Below are positions 55,203-63,964 of a stretch of DNA of 63,964 nucleotides, piece after piece (the first letter of the stretch is position 1; each line of letters begins with the position of its first letter). Both the position numbers and the translations under genes were made by a program. Origin of the DNA: Magnetococcales bacterium. Lineage in GTDB: Bacteria; Pseudomonadota; Magnetococcia; Magnetococcales; DC0425bin3. A model generated the notes under the pieces. That model was not told the origin of the DNA and did no database searches. It worked only from the letters and a program-made list of their open reading frames with translations. The stretch covers positions 1 through 63,964 of the forward strand of contig JADGBZ010000013.1 of assembly GCA_015231175.1 (NCBI GenBank), given 5' to 3'.

Positions 55203-58200
55203 TCAATACTGATGTTTCCAATTGATCCCGACCTCCTGGGATTTTTCCTCATGCATCTCTGTTTTCAGAGAGAGGTTGTGGGTCATGTCCATCTCCACCG
55301 AAACCCCGCCTGTTCCGGAGGCAAGTCCGCGTTCCACCTGTAAAAATATTTTGTCATTGATGTATTTTCCGACCTTGACCACGCCGGTCTCCGGACGGTC
55401 GCCCGGGGCAAAGTCGAGTTTGCTGATACCGATGGCCTTTTGAAACCGATCCAAAAAACTTTGGCCATCACCGTCGTTCAGGGTACGCAGCGCCAGGGCC
55501 AACGTGGCAGCCTGGGTTGGGTTGATCTCGGCTGTTGTCCGTCCGAACAGAATGTTGGCAATGATATCATCCTGCGCCAATGGCGGATCGCTGACAAAGG
55601 AGAGGGTCGGCGAACGGATGGGGCCCTGGAGACGCAAAGTGACCTGAAGATTCTTACGTTGCAGCGTGGCATCAAGGTCGGTCAGGGGATTGGGTGGCAC
55701 AGAACCGGTAAAATGGATGGTACCACGTGCGGCCTGAAATCTTTGTCCCAGTAAATCAATCTGGCCACGCTGCATATGCATCACGCCACGCAACTCGGGG
55801 CTGTCATAGGAACCAGTCACCTTGACTTCGCCTGACCACTCCACGTCGATCCCCCGGCCTCGCGTCACCAAACGACCCGGCGAACGGATCTCCAGGTCAA
55901 GCGTTGGGCGGTTCTCGCGCACCGGTGTCCCGATCTTGACCCGCTCCAGGGGAACGCCGTTCATTTCTTCCTCGACGGCCATGCTGTCCATCTCTTCCGC
56001 TTCCGGATCCGTGAGAAAAATCTGGCTCTCCCCCAGAGTGATGGAACCAGCGATCCGAGGCGCAAGCAGCGGACCTGCAACCCGGATACGTCCATCGGCC
56101 AAGACAATCGCGGTCTGATTGTGCAAAGGTTTGACCTGGTCCAAATCCAGATCGATCTGCAACGGAAACCCTGACTCGGGAAGCAAGGAAAACGTGCCCG
56201 TGCCAAGCACATGCCCCTCGGCGCCGCTGTCGGCGGAGAGACGGGTCAGGGTCAGGGTCCGACCCATGGCCCGAGCCTCAAGGCTTATATTTTTAAATTC
56301 GGCGCCGGTTTCCAGATGGAGATAACGTCCCTCCGTCACATGGATCGACCCGGTCAATCCGAGCTGCTCCAGGGCTCCGTCGAGACGCAAATCACTCTGT
56401 AGACGGCCTGTCAGCTCTTGTTGGGGCAGGTCCAAAAATGCGGCAAGCTGCTCCATGCGCAAATCGGCACGCAAGCTGGCGACCAGTTTTGTCTGTGGAG
56501 GCAACTCCCCATGCAGAGGAAACCCCCGCCATTTGACAGGGATGGAACCGTCCAGGTGCAAGACACCGGGGTTCAGATTGGTCAAATCGGCATTGAGTTT
56601 CAGGGTTTGCTCTGCGAAAGCCAGCATCACCTTGGCATTGAGGGGAGGCACCCGGGTCCAGGCCGGTCGTTTGGCATGCAACTGCAACAAGTTGATCGCA
56701 CCCACCAGGTTCGGCTGATCGGCTGTACCCGACAGGTCCAAATAGCCTTCGGCGTCCCCCGCCCAGGGGGTTTCCAAATGTACCGTCGCCAGAGAGAGCG
56801 GCACATGAAACACCATCCGACCGGATATATCCTGGCTGGCAAGGTGAAGGTGGGCGACAAGCCGGGCACGTCCCAGGGAGAGGTCGAACGGGGAGAGATC
56901 CCAATACGTTTTGTGCTGGACGATCTGAAACGGGGTCGTCAGGCGAAGCGAATCCTTGCCATATTTTCCCGACAATTGGTCAACGGCCAGCTCCATGCTT
57001 GCGGGGTGCGCCCCTGCGGCGTGCGCCAGGCGCAAGGTGCCAGCACCATCCAGGGTAAAGGGCCGCCAGAACTCTCCCCGCGCTGCCAGGTTGACGGCAA
57101 GGTTGCGCAACTCTCCGGAGGTTTCCATGCGGAAATGTTCCAGACGGTGTGGACCATGGCGGCCCTGTGTCGCCGTCACGTTACCCTGGAGCCAAGCCTT
57201 TTTCCAAAGATCTTTTCCTTGCAGGTACCCATGCACACGTTGCACGGATCCCCAGGATCCCGCCCAATCCTCTCCCTCCAGGATCGCCGTGAACTCCTGC
57301 TGGCCATGCCGGGCTTGCAGGTCAACCTGCACCTTGCCCTGACCCGTCATCGCCACGCCCAGGAGGGGGCCGAGAGAGGAGAGGCGGGGCAGGCCAACCC
57401 GCAGGGCGCCTTCCGTCAACCCACTCGTCATCTCCGTGTGGAGTTGTCCCGTCAGGTTGCCTGCCGGGGCCTCTACCCGGAGGCGTGAGAGATCCAACTG
57501 CTTTCCCTGAAGACGAAAATGCGCCTCGGTGCGCGTGGTTCCACCAGGAAATTCAGCCGTCAACCGCACCTCGCCATCCGGCTTTGCAGGGAACCCCTGC
57601 ACCTGAAGCTGTGCCTGAAGGTGATCCACAGGTTGGCGATTCCACACTATTTTTTCCCCCCGGATCACCACCTGGAGATGAGGATCGTCGATGGAACCAT
57701 GCATCGTTGCCGACCCCCGGATCCTCCCGGCCACCGGGTGTGCCAACGGTTTGGCAAGAAGCCGCAAATCGGCCAACTCCCCTTGCCAATCGGCAGTGAA
57801 TGATCGGGACGCCCTCTGGTACCGGCCATGACCGGCACATGACAACCCGGTCCCTTCCAGGCGGGCATGGGTGAGGGTGAAGTCACCTTCTTGCAGATCT
57901 CCGGAAATATGTGCGCTCAAGGTGGGCGTCGGCCCTGACAACGCCAGGATCGGCGCAGGCCAGGCGCGCAGATCATGCAATGCCAGGCTGGCTTGCAGAT
58001 CCAGCTTTTTTTGGGCCGGAAAGATGGCATAGTCAACATGGAGTCGACCATCGCCATCCGGCATTTTTTGATCTCCAGGGGTTGCTTGTTTCCCCCCCTC
58101 GCCCGGTTTATCTGGATGGGCCAGGGCCAACCAGGAGGCCAGGTCCGTCAAGTCGGTGGTGACCATCCCTTTTCCGGCCAGGGTACGCGGATCCCATGTT

Positions 58201-59198
58201 CCCTCTCCCGTCAGGCGGAGTGGCTTTCCCTGGATCCCCTGTACCCGCCAGGTGCCGATTGAGCCGGTCATGGCCAGTTTGACCGGCACATCCTCCCATG
58301 AGGTCAGGGAAAACAGCGTCTCCAGAGTGGCGTGCAGATGCTCCGCATACAGGTTATCCCCTTGCACATGGTCGCCATCCAGGGTGGCATTCAGGCGAGT
58401 TTTTTGGAACGCTCCCCTGGTTTGCAAGGTCAATTGGGCGGCGCCACGCAAAGGCTGGCCCAGAGCCGGTCCCCAGGGGTGCAAATCCGGCAGAGAGATG
58501 TCGATGGTCGCCTCTTCGGCCAGCCAATCCGCACTCAGACTCCCACGGGCGGCCAAGGTGAACAGGCCTTCCCGAACCGCAACCATCCGGCACTCCGGGC
58601 CTGGCAGCGGTGTGGCATGTGCAGCGACTGGCAGAGGTACAAGACACTCTCCCTGTAGAGAAAACACGATCGAACCACCCGGAAACAGAGCTGCCGGAAA
58701 ACCCGACAACGGCCCGCCCAGGTGGATCCGCTCAACGGCAAAATGCTCCGCCTCCAAGGCCACCAGGGGCAGACCCATGGCAAGAAGTGGCGTGTTGACC
58801 CAAGGCGATGGGGAGTCCGCCTGGGAGGCCGATGCCTGGGGCTGTCGATACCAAGAAAAATCAGATGCCTGAAGATCCTGAATGCGCACGACCCCGCGCA
58901 ACAATGCCCACCCCGACCAGGTCAGGGTCAAGTTCTCCACATCTGCCCAAACCCCCTGGGCATCCGTCCATTCCACGTGCGCAACCCGAATCTGAAAAGG
59001 CAGGCGCCCACTGATCCCTCGCAACGTAACCGGGACGTGGTAGAGAGCCAGCATATGGTTGACGGCGCGTTCCACATGCTCAACTCCCGCCGGGGTGCGC
59101 AGGGCAAAAAAAGTGGTTCCAACCAGCAAAAACAGTGCGCCAAGGAGCGATAATCCCAATAAACGAACAGCGTGGCGGAGGAAAAGAAGTGGACGCAT
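55203..59198 (-). CDS. tamB: Translocation and assembly module subunit TamB
   Basis: 1331 residues. An N-terminal inner-membrane anchor (LLGLSLLGALFLLVGTTFFA, ~13-33) is followed by a very long beta-rich periplasmic region, and the C-terminal TamB (DUF490) domain has VKVTGSYDSPELRGVMHMQR, DIIANILFGRTTAEINPTQA and TGGVSVEMDMTHNLSLKTEM. It ends in an aromatic residue (WKHQY). TamB bridges the periplasm and, with TamA, supports outer-membrane protein assembly or lipid transport. It starts five bases after the tamA stop. Confidence 0.93.
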   Translation of the reverse strand: MRPLLFLRHAVRLLGLSLLGALFLLVGTTFFALRTPAGVEHVERAVNHMLALYHVPVTLRGISGRLPFQIRVAHVEWTDAQGVWADVENLTLTWSGWALLRGVVRIQDLQASDFSWYRQPQASASQADSPSPWVNTPLLAMGLPLVALEAEHFAVERIHLGGPLSGFPAALFPGGSIVFSLQGECLVPLPVAAHATPLPGPECRMVAVREGLFTLAARGSLSADWLAEEATIDISLPDLHPWGPALGQPLRGAAQLTLQTRGAFQKTRLNATLDGDHVQGDNLYAEHLHATLETLFSLTSWEDVPVKLAMTGSIGTWRVQGIQGKPLRLTGEGTWDPRTLAGKGMVTTDLTDLASWLALAHPDKPGEGGKQATPGDQKMPDGDGRLHVDYAIFPAQKKLDLQASLALHDLRAWPAPILALSGPTPTLSAHISGDLQEGDFTLTHARLEGTGLSCAGHGRYQRASRSFTADWQGELADLRLLAKPLAHPVAGRIRGSATMHGSIDDPHLQVVIRGEKIVWNRQPVDHLQAQLQVQGFPAKPDGEVRLTAEFPGGTTRTEAHFRLQGKQLDLSRLRVEAPAGNLTGQLHTEMTSGLTEGALRVGLPRLSSLGPLLGVAMTGQGKVQVDLQARHGQQEFTAILEGEDWAGSWGSVQRVHGYLQGKDLWKKAWLQGNVTATQGRHGPHRLEHFRMETSGELRNLAVNLAARGEFWRPFTLDGAGTLRLAHAAGAHPASMELAVDQLSGKYGKDSLRLTTPFQIVQHKTYWDLSPFDLSLGRARLVAHLHLASQDISGRMVFHVPLSLATVHLETPWAGDAEGYLDLSGTADQPNLVGAINLLQLHAKRPAWTRVPPLNAKVMLAFAEQTLKLNADLTNLNPGVLHLDGSIPVKWRGFPLHGELPPQTKLVASLRADLRMEQLAAFLDLPQQELTGRLQSDLRLDGALEQLGLTGSIHVTEGRYLHLETGAEFKNISLEARAMGRTLTLTRLSADSGAEGHVLGTGTFSLLPESGFPLQIDLDLDQVKPLHNQTAIVLADGRIRVAGPLLAPRIAGSITLGESQIFLTDPEAEEMDSMAVEEEMNGVPLERVKIGTPVRENRPTLDLEIRSPGRLVTRGRGIDVEWSGEVKVTGSYDSPELRGVMHMQRGQIDLLGQRFQAARGTIHFTGSVPPNPLTDLDATLQRKNLQVTLRLQGPIRSPTLSFVSDPPLAQDDIIANILFGRTTAEINPTQAATLALALRTLNDGDGQSFLDRFQKAIGISKLDFAPGDRPETGVVKVGKYINDKIFLQVERGLASGTGGVSVEMDMTHNLSLKTEMHEEKSQEVGINWKHQY

Positions 59199-59203
59199 GG
59201 GGA

Positions 59204-61132
59204 TCAGAACGCTTGTCCGATGCTGGCGGAAATCTGGTAGTTTTTGTCAACACCCGAACGCCGATCCAAAGGAACGGCCACATCCAGCCGCAAGGGTCCA
59301 ATCGGAGTCAGGTAGCGCAAGCCACTCCCGGCGCCAAAGTAAGGCCGATCGGCAAAATCAGGCCAGGGACTCTGCATGGTGGCCCCCTCGTCCAGGAAAA
59401 GGACCAGTTCCAGGTCTTCCCGCACCATCAACCGGGCTTCGACGGAGGACTCCACCAGGGATCGGCCTCCCAGAGGTTTATTGTTGCTGTCCAGAGGACC
59501 AGCCAGTTGGTAGGCATAGCCTCTGAGAGAGCCGTTGCCGCCTGTGTAGAACCTCTCATCGATCGGCACTTCGCTCCGCCTGGATCCGACCAGAATGCCG
59601 GACTTGATTCGTTCCGCCAAAACCAGGCGCGGGCTGTCGATGATGGTTTGATAACCGGTTGCCTGAAGATAAATTTTTGTAAACGAGTGGCCGTTTTCCA
59701 GCGTGTCCAGAAGCGGCGCCAAAAAGCCGTTCAGGCGCCAGCCCCGGGTTGGGTTCAGCAGATCATCGCTGCGATCCAGGGTGGCCTTGAACGGAAAGGA
59801 GATCAGCCCGAAGGTACCAGTGCCATCGGGAACCGTCGAGTCGCCCTGAAACAGCTCGGTGAGGCGATAGGAAGTTCCCAACGACAACCGCCAACCCTCG
59901 GGATACTTTCGCTCCAACCCGCCCTGAATGGCGACGGAATTTTTCCGATAGGCTTCCACGTTTTCGCTTTCAGTGATGAACTCCAGCAGGAGTGACTGAT
60001 CCTTGCGGCCAAAATGGGGCTTGCCCAGGTTGCCTTTGAGGCGTTTACGCACCCGGTCATAATCCAACTGGGCGGCCAAATCTTCCCCTTCTCCCAGCAG
60101 GTTGCGGTGCTCCCAACCCAGAGTGACTTTGGGGCCCTGGTCCGAGGTGATGCCTGTTCCAAAGGAGAAGGTACGTGGCAGACGTTCCTGCACAGTAATC
60201 GTGACAGGGAGGGATCCGTCCGGATCCAAGGAGGGTGCGTGTTTTAAATCCACCATGGCAAACAGACCCGATTTCAACAATTCGTTGCGGGTCCGTTCCA
60301 GCTTGTCCGACGCAAAGGGCTCCCCTTCCGACCAGAGAAGCTGATGTTGGACAAAATCCGCTTTGATCCCCGCCAACCCAACCCAGGTGGTTTTTCCCAT
60401 GCGGGCGTGGGGTCCGGGGTTCAGGTACAGGTTGACCTGCATATCATGGGTTGCATGATCGACCACGATATGGCGAGGCAACAACGCCGCAAAAGGGTAT
60501 CCATGGTTTTGCGCGTGGAGCAACAAGCCCTTGTCTGCCTGCAAAACTTTCCTGCTCTGAGCTGGATCGCCCTGGATCAACCCCAGATCCTCAGGGGAAG
60601 GTGGCTGGTAGGTGTCATCCCCCCCCTGGAGGTGCAAAACGCGGCTGCCGAACTTGTAGAGAGGACCGGTTTCCACGGCAAACAAAACGTGAACGGGGAT
60701 CTCATGGAAAGGGGATGCCGCAACATGCCGATCTTGTTCCCCTTGCGGCAAAGATGTATCTGCAACTTGCCGACCTTGCGGCCCTTGCAGCAAACGTTGT
60801 GACATATCGGTCGTGTGACTCACCGAGGCTGCAAAGTAGCCCTGGGAACGCAACGCCTTGAGGATACGTTTGCGGTCACGGGTGGCCTGGCTGCGCAGGG
60901 TCGCCAGAGAGGGGACTGCATCGCCCCTCTCTCGATAGGTCAGGGAGACCCTTTCCAGCAAGGAACGCACACCCTGTTCACCCGTTATTTCAAAGGCCAC
61001 ATCGTAGTGAAACGGCTTGAATTCCGGCTTGGGCACGGGTTCGGCAGCCATGGCCACCGTGATCGTCAGATAGAAACAGCCCGCCCGGAAAAAAAAACGG
61101 CAAAGTGTCAATATGCAGCCATTGTGGAACAT
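59204..61132 (-). CDS. tamA: Outer-membrane assembly protein TamA (Omp85 family)
   Basis: 642 residues from MFHNGCILTLCRFFFRAGCF; the signal region ends near AMA-AE. POTRA-type repeats occupy ~25-290 (for example KRILKALRSQGYFAASV and ASDKLERTRNELLKSGLFAM). The Omp85 barrel follows, with the lid-lock motif GSLRGYAYQ and C-terminal strand GPLRLDVAVPLDRR, ending in Phe. A ~30-residue Gln/Gly-rich insertion interrupts the first POTRA region (RLLQGPQGRQ...). Upstream of and near-contiguous with tamB. Confidence 0.93.
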   Translation of the reverse strand: MFHNGCILTLCRFFFRAGCFYLTITVAMAAEPVPKPEFKPFHYDVAFEITGEQGVRSLLERVSLTYRERGDAVPSLATLRSQATRDRKRILKALRSQGYFAASVSHTTDMSQRLLQGPQGRQVADTSLPQGEQDRHVAASPFHEIPVHVLFAVETGPLYKFGSRVLHLQGGDDTYQPPSPEDLGLIQGDPAQSRKVLQADKGLLLHAQNHGYPFAALLPRHIVVDHATHDMQVNLYLNPGPHARMGKTTWVGLAGIKADFVQHQLLWSEGEPFASDKLERTRNELLKSGLFAMVDLKHAPSLDPDGSLPVTITVQERLPRTFSFGTGITSDQGPKVTLGWEHRNLLGEGEDLAAQLDYDRVRKRLKGNLGKPHFGRKDQSLLLEFITESENVEAYRKNSVAIQGGLERKYPEGWRLSLGTSYRLTELFQGDSTVPDGTGTFGLISFPFKATLDRSDDLLNPTRGWRLNGFLAPLLDTLENGHSFTKIYLQATGYQTIIDSPRLVLAERIKSGILVGSRRSEVPIDERFYTGGNGSLRGYAYQLAGPLDSNNKPLGGRSLVESSVEARLMVREDLELVLFLDEGATMQSPWPDFADRPYFGAGSGLRYLTPIGPLRLDVAVPLDRRSGVDKNYQISASIGQAF

Positions 61133-61241
61133 GGGTTGCTGTCGGAACTCCCGGTGGTGAGTTTCCACGATCGGTTTGCCGTTTTCGGGCGGGGGAAATC
61201 TCTCCCCGCAGGCCAGCGTCGCAAAGGTCGCTCTGTAGCCT

Positions 61242-62486
61242 TTATCGTGAAGCAGATCCCAGGTCAGCGGTAAAATGGAACGTAGAACCCTTGCCTTCCC
61301 AGCTTTCCACCCAGATCCTGCCCCCCATGCAGGGTATGAAGCGCTTGCAGATGGTCAATCCCAGGCCAATACCTTCATGCCTCCGGGTGTGGTAATCTTC
61401 CAACTGGGTGAAGTCCTGAAAGATCGCCTGTTGTTTGTCGACAGGGATGCCCACGCCGGTGTCCCGAACCCAAAAATGCAGCAGGGTGGGCAGGTCAGAC
61501 GTGGAAGCGGACCGAACGCCCAGGCACACAGACCCGACATCGGTAAACTTTATGGCATTGCGCAACAGGTGCAGCAATACCTGCCGCAACCGCTTTGGAT
61601 CACCAAGCACCTCCCTCGGGCAGGTACGGGGATCCCACTGGATCGGATGCAACTCCAGTTTCAACCCCTTTTTATCGGCCAGTGGTCTGACTTCGCACAA
61701 AATCTCATCGATCAGGCTCGACAGATCAAAATTCAGACTCTGAAACCGGTACTCCCCCGATTCCACCCTGACCAGTTCGAGAATTTCGTTGATCAACTCC
61801 AGCAGGGATCGTCCGGCCTTGAGAACCATCTCAACCATGGATCTGTCTTCATCCGACTGCAGCGAGAAGACCAGGAGATCCGAAAAACCGATGATGGTGT
61901 TCAGGGGCGTGCGCATCTCATGACTGATGATGGAGAGAAACTCATCCTTGGCACGAATACCGGCCTCGGCAGACTCCTTTGCCAGGTTGAGCTCATGGGT
62001 GCGCTCACCGATCAGAGAACCGAGATTCGCCAAGTGTTGCTTGAGCAGGTATCCACTCCTGGTGCCCTCGATGAGGATGTGCAAACGCTGCTTCAAGGCA
62101 GTCCAGTGGATAGGTTTGTGGATATAATCCTGTGCGCCGGCTGCGAAAGCCTGCTCAATGGAGGCATGATCGTCCAGGAAGATCATCATGACCACGGGCA
62201 CTCTTTTGCCCAGGGGAGATGCCTTGATGCGCCTGCACGCCTCGAACCCATCCATGGTCGGCATCTGCGCGTCAAGCAGGAGAAGGTCGAAAGGGCGTTC
62301 CAGGCACATCTCCACTGCCTGCCTGCCATCGGCCACCGAGACCACCTGATAGCCCCATTGGCCCAGATGAGCGTTCACCATCTCCCGCAATGCGAACTCC
62401 ACGTTGCAGACAAGTATGGAGGGCGATTTGGATCCATCTGCCGTCCGAAGACCTTCCTTGCTGGTTGCCGGATTCACATCGACCAT
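61242..62486 (-). CDS. Receiver-histidine kinase protein with atypical receiver
   Basis: About 414 residues from MVDVNPATSK. An N-terminal REC (~25-145) keeps the phosphoacceptor (LLLLDAQMPTMDG) and the lysine (HKPIHW), but its first strand reads ILVCNVE where ILVVDDE is usual, and the Thr/Ser position is Met (VPVVMMIF). HisKA follows (FLSIISHEMRTPLNT), then HATPase_c with NAIKFTDVG, DTGVGIPVDK and GIGLGLTICKRF. The start is uncertain: ATGs at 62546 and 62531 would overlap the divergent glycerate kinase start. Confidence 0.85.
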   Translation of the reverse strand: MVDVNPATSKEGLRTADGSKSPSILVCNVEFALREMVNAHLGQWGYQVVSVADGRQAVEMCLERPFDLLLLDAQMPTMDGFEACRRIKASPLGKRVPVVMMIFLDDHASIEQAFAAGAQDYIHKPIHWTALKQRLHILIEGTRSGYLLKQHLANLGSLIGERTHELNLAKESAEAGIRAKDEFLSIISHEMRTPLNTIIGFSDLLVFSLQSDEDRSMVEMVLKAGRSLLELINEILELVRVESGEYRFQSLNFDLSSLIDEILCEVRPLADKKGLKLELHPIQWDPRTCPREVLGDPKRLRQVLLHLLRNAIKFTDVGSVCLGVRSASTSDLPTLLHFWVRDTGVGIPVDKQQAIFQDFTQLEDYHTRRHEGIGLGLTICKRFIPCMGGRIWVESWEGKGSTFHFTADLGSASR

Positions 62487-62521
62487 ACCGTCAGGTTCAC
62501 CTTTTCGGGGCGGCGTGCAAC

Positions 62522-63964
62522 ATGAAACCATCCTGTCTGTCACCATGCATCCCTGAGCCTGTCGTTGCCGGGTTGTCTGCACCGGAGAGCCCCCATCCGG
62601 CCAAAAGCCTATTGGATATTTTTCACGCTGCATTGACAAGGGTAAATGGCCAAAATGTGGTACAAACCACCCTTCCCTCGCTGATCGGGACCGAGGAACC
62701 GGTGAAGCTGGTGGCCATCGGCAAAGCCGCCATGGCTATGACTCGGGGCGCTTTGAACGTTCTGGGGGAGCAAATCAGGGCAGGCCTGGTCATCACCAAA
62801 AGTGGCCATGGTGGACTCTTCGACGCTAACCTGCCGATCCGCGTATGGGAGTCCGCTCACCCCGTGCCTGATGCATCCTCTCTGGAGGCTGGCGCCCTGC
62901 TCCTGGATTTTCTCCACGCCAGACCAGACTGTATCGGGAACAAAAAGTTCCTTTTCCTGATTTCGGGTGGTGCCTCTTCTCTGGTGGAGTGCTTGCCGGA
63001 ACAGGTCACGCTGGCCGATTTGCAGCGCGTCAATGCCTGGCTGCTCGGTAGTGGTTTGGAGATCCACCACATGAACCGGATTCGCAAGTGCTTATCCAGG
63101 ATCAAGGGCGGACGCCTGATGACCCATTTGGGGGGAGTTCCAGCAACAGCTCTGCTTCTTTCCGACGTACCGGGAGACCATCCCGGAACGATCGGATCAG
63201 GTTTGTTGGTTTCGGAAGAAGCACAAGCCTTGCCGGAAACGCTGCCCGGATGGCTCCACGTTCTGCTGGCGCAAACACCGCCCTGGCCCAGACCCGAGGA
63301 TACCTTGTCGCCCCATGTGGACCTGCATGTGGTCGGACGCAACACCGACGCTTTACGGGCTGCCGGGGAACGTGCTGCCGCATTGGGATTTCCAGTACGC
63401 AAAGCGGATGGCACCCTCGCCGGCGATGCTGTGGAACAGGGCCGCTTGCTGGCAGATGAATTGCTGCGCGGGGAGCCGGGCATCTACCTCTGGGGCGGAG
63501 AGACCACGGTGACACTGCCCCCCTCTCCCGGGAAAGGGGGGAGAAATCAATCTCTTGCTTTGGCCGCTGCCCGAGAGATCCAAGGCCGAGATGACCTCTT
63601 TATCCTGGCTGCCGGAACGGATGGATCCGATGGACCAGGATCCTGGGCCGGCGCTCTGGTTGACGGGAAGACGATCGCCAGAGGTCGCCGGGCCGGCCTG
63701 GATCCAGAGATATCCCTCCTCCAGGCCGACGCCCAAACCTTTTTGACGGCCAGCAAAGATTTGTTGCAAACCGGACCTACCGGTACCAACGTCATGGATA
63801 TGGTCATCGGTTTGCGTCAGCCGTCTCGCATAAAACGTCTGGATACAGGCAGGGCTGCATGGACACGAATGGGTAACTGTTCAGCACCCTTGCAAGGAAA
63901 GCTTGGACATGAAAGCCTTTGTCAGGGCTTCGCCCCGAACCCCGCCAGGGCTCTGCCCTGGACC
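62522..63964 (+). CDS. Glycerate 2-kinase (DUF4147/MOFRL family), open at the window end
   Basis: At least 481 codons. From ATG 62522 the frame reads MKPSCLSPCIPE, then the N-terminal helix AKSLLDIFHAAL, VAIGKAAMAMTRG, SGHGG, LFLISGGASSLVE, ALLLSDVPGDHPGTIGSG, IYLWGGETTVTLP and AAGTDGSDGPGSWAG. It reaches the family's C-terminal TGPTGTNVMDMVIGLRQ near codon 440, where related proteins end soon after. No stop follows; the frame continues into element copy I (APLQGKLGHESLCQGFAPNP) and off the window. The enzyme phosphorylates glycerate to 2-phosphoglycerate, which feeds the mutase product pool. Confidence 0.88.
   Translation, partial: MKPSCLSPCIPEPVVAGLSAPESPHPAKSLLDIFHAALTRVNGQNVVQTTLPSLIGTEEPVKLVAIGKAAMAMTRGALNVLGEQIRAGLVITKSGHGGLFDANLPIRVWESAHPVPDASSLEAGALLLDFLHARPDCIGNKKFLFLISGGASSLVECLPEQVTLADLQRVNAWLLGSGLEIHHMNRIRKCLSRIKGGRLMTHLGGVPATALLLSDVPGDHPGTIGSGLLVSEEAQALPETLPGWLHVLLAQTPPWPRPEDTLSPHVDLHVVGRNTDALRAAGERAAALGFPVRKADGTLAGDAVEQGRLLADELLRGEPGIYLWGGETTVTLPPSPGKGGRNQSLALAAAREIQGRDDLFILAAGTDGSDGPGSWAGALVDGKTIARGRRAGLDPEISLLQADAQTFLTASKDLLQTGPTGTNVMDMVIGLRQPSRIKRLDTGRAAWTRMGNCSAPLQGKLGHESLCQGFAPNPARALPWT
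63873..63964 (+). repeat. MITE-like dispersed element, copy I (cut by window end)
   Basis: It starts with GTAACTGTTC and CAGCACCCTTGCAAGGAAAG, then the conserved core to CCAGGGCTCTGCCCTGGACC, where the window stops. It is read in frame by the glycerate kinase gene. Ending inside a multicopy element is what an assembly break would give. Confidence 0.85.

Overview
The window is about 60% G+C, gene-dense DNA from a Gram-negative bacterium, most likely a proteobacterium. It carries TamA/TamB, LolB-type and CsgG-type outer-membrane lipoproteins, an OmpA-domain protein, and many hybrid histidine kinases. The density of multi-domain kinases and the dispersed 147-bp element remind me of Magnetococcales-like genomes. 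That is an impression rather than a demonstrated placement, and no magnetosome genes, rRNA, tRNA or CRISPR are visible. Both window ends look like assembly breaks. The first 55 bases are an exact inverted copy of 3301-3355, and the last ~90 bases are a copy of the dispersed element.

Layout. 58-7027 is mainly housekeeping: ispE, a LolB-like lipoprotein, a TPR lipoprotein, a DUF1858 protein, rpmB, phosphoglycerate mutase and mdh. 7376-9441 is a molybdenum-cofactor operon (mobA, moaD and a moaE-mogA fusion with a histidine-rich linker). 9735-13655 holds a membrane protein, Maf, a sulfurtransferase and ffh. 13716-18234 holds an IMPase-like protein lacking metal ligands, a HAD phosphatase, a WecA-type transferase, a PilZ protein and a TSUP transporter. 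18309-24123 is a leftward run of mddA, hypF, moeA and a radical SAM/B12 protein.

24136-29478, also leftward, is the most unusual region. It encodes a CsgG-like outer-membrane pore lipoprotein with a DUF4384-like extension, surrounded by small exported proteins. Four of these share a 29-residue beta-type repeat, and an OmpA-domain protein lies at the downstream end. The first gene encodes a tiny protein with no aromatic residue, proline or cysteine in its mature part, and a strong hairpin plus U-tract follows it. This reads as a curli-like but apparently distinct secretion and fibre system.

29943-54450 is a signalling island. It contains FIST, hybrid kinase, SBP_bac_3, kinase and HD-GYP genes, then an NtrB/NtrC pair, a SulP transporter, a second SBP_bac_3 protein, a PocR/PAS sensor, a 1315-residue hybrid kinase, and a CNMP-CBS-DUF294 protein with a DnaQ-type exonuclease. 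55203-61132 is tamB-tamA (leftward), followed by a receiver-kinase protein and a divergent glycerate kinase that is still open at the window end.

A MITE-like element (about 147 bp, terminal inverted repeats close to GTAACYRTTC, internal hairpins, no ORF of its own) occurs at least eight times. It touches gene boundaries: it supplies the likely lolB start codon, the stop codon of the HD-GYP gene, and the 3' end of the glycerate kinase frame.
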